Assembly (NCBI GenBank): GCA_018894105.1
Contig: CM032127.1
Span: forward strand, 34,430,760-34,494,759
Direction of reading: 5' to 3'
Source of the DNA: Jacaranda mimosifolia
Taxonomy: Eukaryota; Streptophyta; Magnoliopsida; Lamiales; Bignoniaceae
DNA length: 64,000 nt
In this document: one piece after another, positions 60,171 to 64,000 of the stretch
Layout of the letters: each line of letters begins with the position of its first letter
Position numbering within the stretch: position 1 is the stretch's first letter
Program-made: the position numbers and the translations under genes
The notes under the pieces: model-generated
What the model saw: only the letters and a program-made list of their open reading frames with translations
What the model was told of the DNA's origin: nothing
The model's database searches: none

Positions 60171-61400
60171 AAATGATGAACACCAGGCGAGCCCCATCAT
60201 GAAGGGAAGAAAATAGGAGATCCAGCTCTTCCCCACCTACACCTCAACAAGAATTGGGCGCCCCAGGGTCTAGCGCCTAGCCAGAACCGATGGTCACTTT
60301 GACCTTGCCCCAATTGATGCAACTCATTAGCGAGCAGATTTCAGCACATATTTCAGCTCAACTCTTAACTGCCTTGAATAGGCACACCACCTAACCAGAA
60401 CCAGCGGCCAGTGCAATGCTGAAACCCGCGACCCCGAAGGGAAGAAAGCCCGAAGAAAACTTTAAACAAAAAGAATCTAGAAGGCCACCATCGAGGCGCG
60501 AAGTGAGCCCAGGCCATTTTCAAAGAGAAGTGGCTCGACCTCTGCCCCATGAAGAGGTGGAAGATTCGGTCGACCATGGTGTTCGACCCGTTCGAGCCCC
60601 GCAGCGCGAGAGTGTCGAACACTCAAGATCGCAGACGAACAGAATCGTATCCCAGTCGAATAAGGAGGAATGAGATGAGGTATCCCACCAAGTACAGCAA
60701 TTGAATTGACGACTGGAGGAGATCTCGAGGAGAAACACAGGAAGGTTGCCCCACCAAGAGGGACCGCAGAGGTTTCAGAGAGAAAGAGACTCCCATTTTG
60801 TCTAAGATATCATTGATGAGCGCATTGCTGTCAATGCCAAAATTTCGACTAGCTTGCCTAGATACAATGGTTCAATCGACCCGAACGAACATTTGATGCA
60901 GTTCGAACATATGATGCAGTTGCATGGACACAACAAGTATATCCACGCTAAGATGCTGGTCACTACCTTTCAAAGGATAGCACTTGACTGGTTTGTGAAA
61001 TTGGAACCGGCATCGATATACTCGTATAACTAGTTGTGCGATAAATATTTGCACCAGTTTGTGAGCAGGAGAAAAGCCAAATTGCCTCACACCCATTTGC
61101 ACACGGTAAAGTAGAACGAGGGAGAATCCCTCCGAGGCTTGTTCACTTGATTCAACATGGAGGTGTTATAGATCGACAACCCCGCTCAATCTCTCGAGGA
61201 AAGAGGTGTTATTTGCCATTCAACATGACAACCTGCTCAAAAAATCCAGAAAGCTCACGGAGACAGAAGCTATGAAAAGATAAAAAAAGTACTGCCATTT
61301 CCATAAGCAGAAAGGGCACGACGCAGAAGATTGCTTCAACTTGCAAGATGAGATCGAGAGATTGATTAGGTGGGGCCATTTGAAAAAATATGTTGAAGAG
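60171..61400 (+). pseudogene. Gypsy-2 gag remnant
   Basis: Starts near 60171, but frames shift and stops appear early. The recognisable gag core (about 60840-61190) has LPRYNGSIDPNEHLMQFEHM, then LVTTFQRIALDWFVKLEP and YLHQFVSRRKA, with at least three stops. A zinc finger-like YCHFHKQKGHDAEDC lies at about 61285-61333, followed by LQDEIERLIRWGHLKKYV, which leads into the protease frame. Same family type as Gypsy-1 but clearly diverged from it. Confidence 0.82.
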
Positions 61401-62156
61401 CAGGCTAGGCGCGAAGAGGGCAAAATCGACTGGACTCCCCGTAGAAAAAGGTCGGCCAGCCCGATGAGAGAAGACAAAGGAAAAAGACCTGCCCAAGAAT
61501 CCCACCCATCCATTCGAGGAGTTATTGACATGATCGCAGGAGGTCCCATTGGGGGGGACTCCAGGAACGCTAGGAAACAAACTCAAAGACAGCTACAGTC
61601 GACCAAACCAGCCAAAGTTGCGACAGTTTTTCGGCTCTCCACCAGTGTGGAGCCAATCTCTTTCAGTGACTCAGACCTCGACTATATGGAAAACAAGGGA
61701 GTCGACAGAAAAATAGATTGCCCCATGGTGGTAACACTGGAAATAGCAAACTTTGAGGTCAGAAAGATATTAGTCGACAATGGCAGCTCCGTGAACATAA
61801 TGTTCTTGTCCATACTGAACAGAATGAAACTTGGGGAATTAAAATTTGATCCAGTCAGAACACCATTGGTCAGGTTCGGAAGATCGGAGATCATCCCGAA
61901 GGGATCTATTAACCTCTCCACAACATTTGGACAGGGTCCCCGGAGCAGAACCTTGATGATCAACTACTTGGTGGTCGACGCTCCATTTGCCTATAATGTC
62001 ATCATTGGTCGACCAGCCCTAAATGACTTCAAGGCCATCATCTCCACATACCACATGAAGATTAAGTTCCCAACCCCAGTGGGAGTAGGAGAATTTTTGT
62101 ACAATTTTAAGGATGTATGGCGCTGCTATACCATTTCCATCGAGTCCAATGAATAG
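61401..62156 (+). pseudogene. Gypsy-2 protease region
   Basis: Lies in a 271-codon open frame (61341-62156) that also contains the end of gag. The protease motif is KILVDNGSSVNIMF (about 61767-61808), then RTPLVRFGRSEIIPKGSINL and NYLVVDAPFAYNVIIGRPALN, and the MKIKFPTPVGVGE block. This part is open and well conserved, but flanking gag and RT are broken. Confidence 0.86.
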
Positions 62157-63195
62157 AAGAAGCGACCCCAACTGAGGCCCTCGAGGGATGCATCTGTAGC
62201 GAAACCCGAGCAGCAATCGTCATCTAAGAAGAGAAAGTTGGAAGACACTTGGGTTGAGCCATTAGGGAATTCAAAACCATAAAGCTGGAACCTAGAAACC
62301 CAGGTCGGAAGTGATATGGGCAACCACTTGGAGTGCCTCATGGTCGATTTCCTTCAACAAAACATTGATGTGTTCGCATGGAAAGCTGCTGACCTCCAAG
62401 GAATCGACCTAAATGTCATCGTCAATCAGCTTAACATGGACCCCGCCCACAAGCCAGTAAGGTAAAAGATAAAAACTTTCAATGCTGAGAGGTCTCAGAT
62501 CATCAAGGAGGAGGTCAACAAGCTTTTAGAGGCAGGATATATTATAGAAACTCAGTAGCCCTCTTGGCTTTGTAATGTTGTACTTGTCCCCAAGAATGAG
62601 GGAAAATGGCGAATGCGTAACGATTTCACTGACTTGAATAAAGCTTCCCTAAGGATCCTTGCCTCTTTCCTCGTATAGATTTATTAGTAGATTCTACTAC
62701 TAGATGTGAGTTGTTGAGCATGATGATGCCTTCCAAGGCTATTATCAAATATTTATGGCACCCGAGGACAAGGACAAGACCTCTTTCGTCGTCCCCACTG
62801 GAGTATATTGCCTCTTAGTTATGCCATTCGGGCTCAAAAATGCAGGAGCAACGTACAAGAGATTGATCAACTTTATATTCAAAAATGAGATCGGGAGATC
62901 GATAGAGGTCTACGTCGATGACATGATCATCAAAACCGAGAAGGTCGAGGACCACCTTATCGACCTCAACCACACATTTTCCATACTAAGGGCCTTCGGC
63001 ATGAAGCTCAACCCCAATAAGTGCAAATTCGAAGTTCGTGGGGGTAAGTTCCTTAGGTATATGGTCAGTCAAAGAGGGATTGAGGCAAACCCGCATAAGA
63101 TCCAAGCAATTTTGGACATCACCCCGCTTCACACTGTTCGAGATGTACAATGCCTAGTTGGCAGGATCATAGCCTTCGGAAGGTTCATTGCATAG
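62157..63195 (+). pseudogene. Gypsy-2 reverse transcriptase
   Basis: The N-side part (about 62500-62650) reads VNKLLEAGYIIET, a stop, then PSWLCNVVLVPKNEGKWRM, with a frameshift near 62650-62750. The 146-codon frame 62755-63195 contains VMPFGLKNAGATYKRLINFIF, the intact active site VYVDDMIIK, LNPNKCKFEVRGGKFLRYMVS and RGIEANPHKIQAILDI. This is among the better-preserved pol regions of the window but not a full ORF. Confidence 0.86.
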
Positions 63196-64000
63196 CTGGT
63201 CGACAAGAGCCTCTCTTTCTTCAAAATACTCAAAAATACGAAGAAATTAGGGTTTCAGTGGACTCAGCAGTGTGACCAGGCCTTAGTCGAGCTTAAGCAG
63301 TATTTGTCTTTATTGCATATGCTCACCAAGCCCGAGTTGGGAGAAGTGCTACAACTTTATCTGGTTGTATCCACTTATTCGATCAGTTTAATGTTGGCAT
63401 TGACGAGAGACTGGACTCATTGTTCGCTGTATTATTGCAGTAAGGCTTTGCATGGACCCGAACATAATTATCTAGAGGTCGAGAAGTTTGCTCTCGCCCT
63501 CATTACTGCAACACAAAAACTACGACCTTATTTCCAGTTCCATGCAATCGTCATATTGACGAACTAATCGTTAAAATAGGTGTTGTCAAAGCCTGACTCT
63601 TCAGGTCAACTCACCAAATGGGCCATTGAGCTCAGGGAGTTCGACATCACATTCCAACCGTAGGAAACCATAAAAGCACAGGTCCTAGTCGACTTTATCG
63701 TGGAGAGACTCGACCTGCCGAACTAAATCGTTGAGAACTCATCAGTATGGACTCTTCACATCGACGGTTCAGCAACTTCATCAGGAGACAGAGCAGGTAT
63801 CTCTCTCCGTTCCCCACTTGTCAAGGAGTATGATTTTACAATAAAGCTCGACTTCCCGGCCACCAAGAATGAAGTAGAATATGAAGCCCTCATAGCTGGA
63901 ATAAACATAGCAGCAGCTCGGGGTATCGAGTAGCTTGTGGCGATCACTAACTCCCAGTTGGTCGCGGAATAGGTTGAAGGCCATTTCGAAGCCAAAGAGG
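63196..64000 (+). pseudogene. Gypsy-2 tandem RNase H domains (cut by window end)
   Basis: The first RNase H is seen at 63304-63567 with YYCSKALHGPEHNYLEVEKF and LRPYFQFHAIVILTN. After stops, the connecting WAIELREFDITFQP block follows. The second RNase H begins WTLHIDGSATSSGDRAGISL (about 63750) and runs to KNEVEYEALIAGI and ITNSQLVAE at the window edge. The dual RNase H supports Tat clade. Integrase and the 3' LTR must lie beyond 64000. Confidence 0.82.

Overview
This is plant nuclear DNA, very probably from a eudicot. It is AT-rich and dense in transposable elements. The retroelement lineages are typical of plants: long-LTR Ty1-copia, Ty3-gypsy of the Tat type, a tRNA-derived SINE, CACTA and Helitrons. 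The only host gene I can support is an intron-containing nuclear gene for a predicted chloroplast RNA-binding protein. Nothing supports a bacterial, phage or organellar origin, and I see no CRISPR array, rRNA or intact tRNA gene.

Layout. 1-1557: AT-rich sequence with two GC-rich islands. 1563-4769: a 3.2-kb solo LTR with a perfect 5-bp target duplication and an internal minisatellite. 4775-5890: featureless AT-rich DNA. About 5890-8116: a CACTA-like non-autonomous element with a long array of degenerate repeats. 8117-36365: a nest of at least three related, heavily mutated Ty1-copia elements (Copia-I plus, Copia-II minus, Copia-III plus) with LTRs of about 2.2 kb. It includes a nested solo LTR, an LTR palindrome and a SINE with a 16-bp target duplication. 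36366-40444: the host gene, minus strand, four exons, 286 codons, two RRM domains. 40445-41654: a TIR element. About 41880-42548: an LTR-like fragment. 42549-43789: a second CACTA-like copy, inverted relative to the first. 43790-58255: Helitron-type sequence. One copy is split by a complete Tat-clade Ty3-gypsy element (45852-56142, minus); a second copy (56701-58255) looks end-to-end. 58324-59252: another TIR element. 59427-64000: a second Tat-type gypsy element, plus strand, cut by the window edge.

Copia proteins are read as gag, protease, integrase, RT and RNase H. Every copy carries stops, frameshifts or lost catalytic residues, so all look dead. The gypsy elements show gag, protease, RT, two RNase H domains and (Gypsy-1) integrase. 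Gypsy-1 also carries an antisense gene between integrase and the 3' LTR, a known hallmark of Tat-clade elements. The host gene is a small island between these blocks: one copia LTR fragment ends about 170 bp beyond its stop codon.

I found no clearly new biological system. The most informative signals are the SINE, the antisense gene of Gypsy-1, the nested Helitron/gypsy structure and the LTR palindrome. All similarity statements are by eye; no database search was run.
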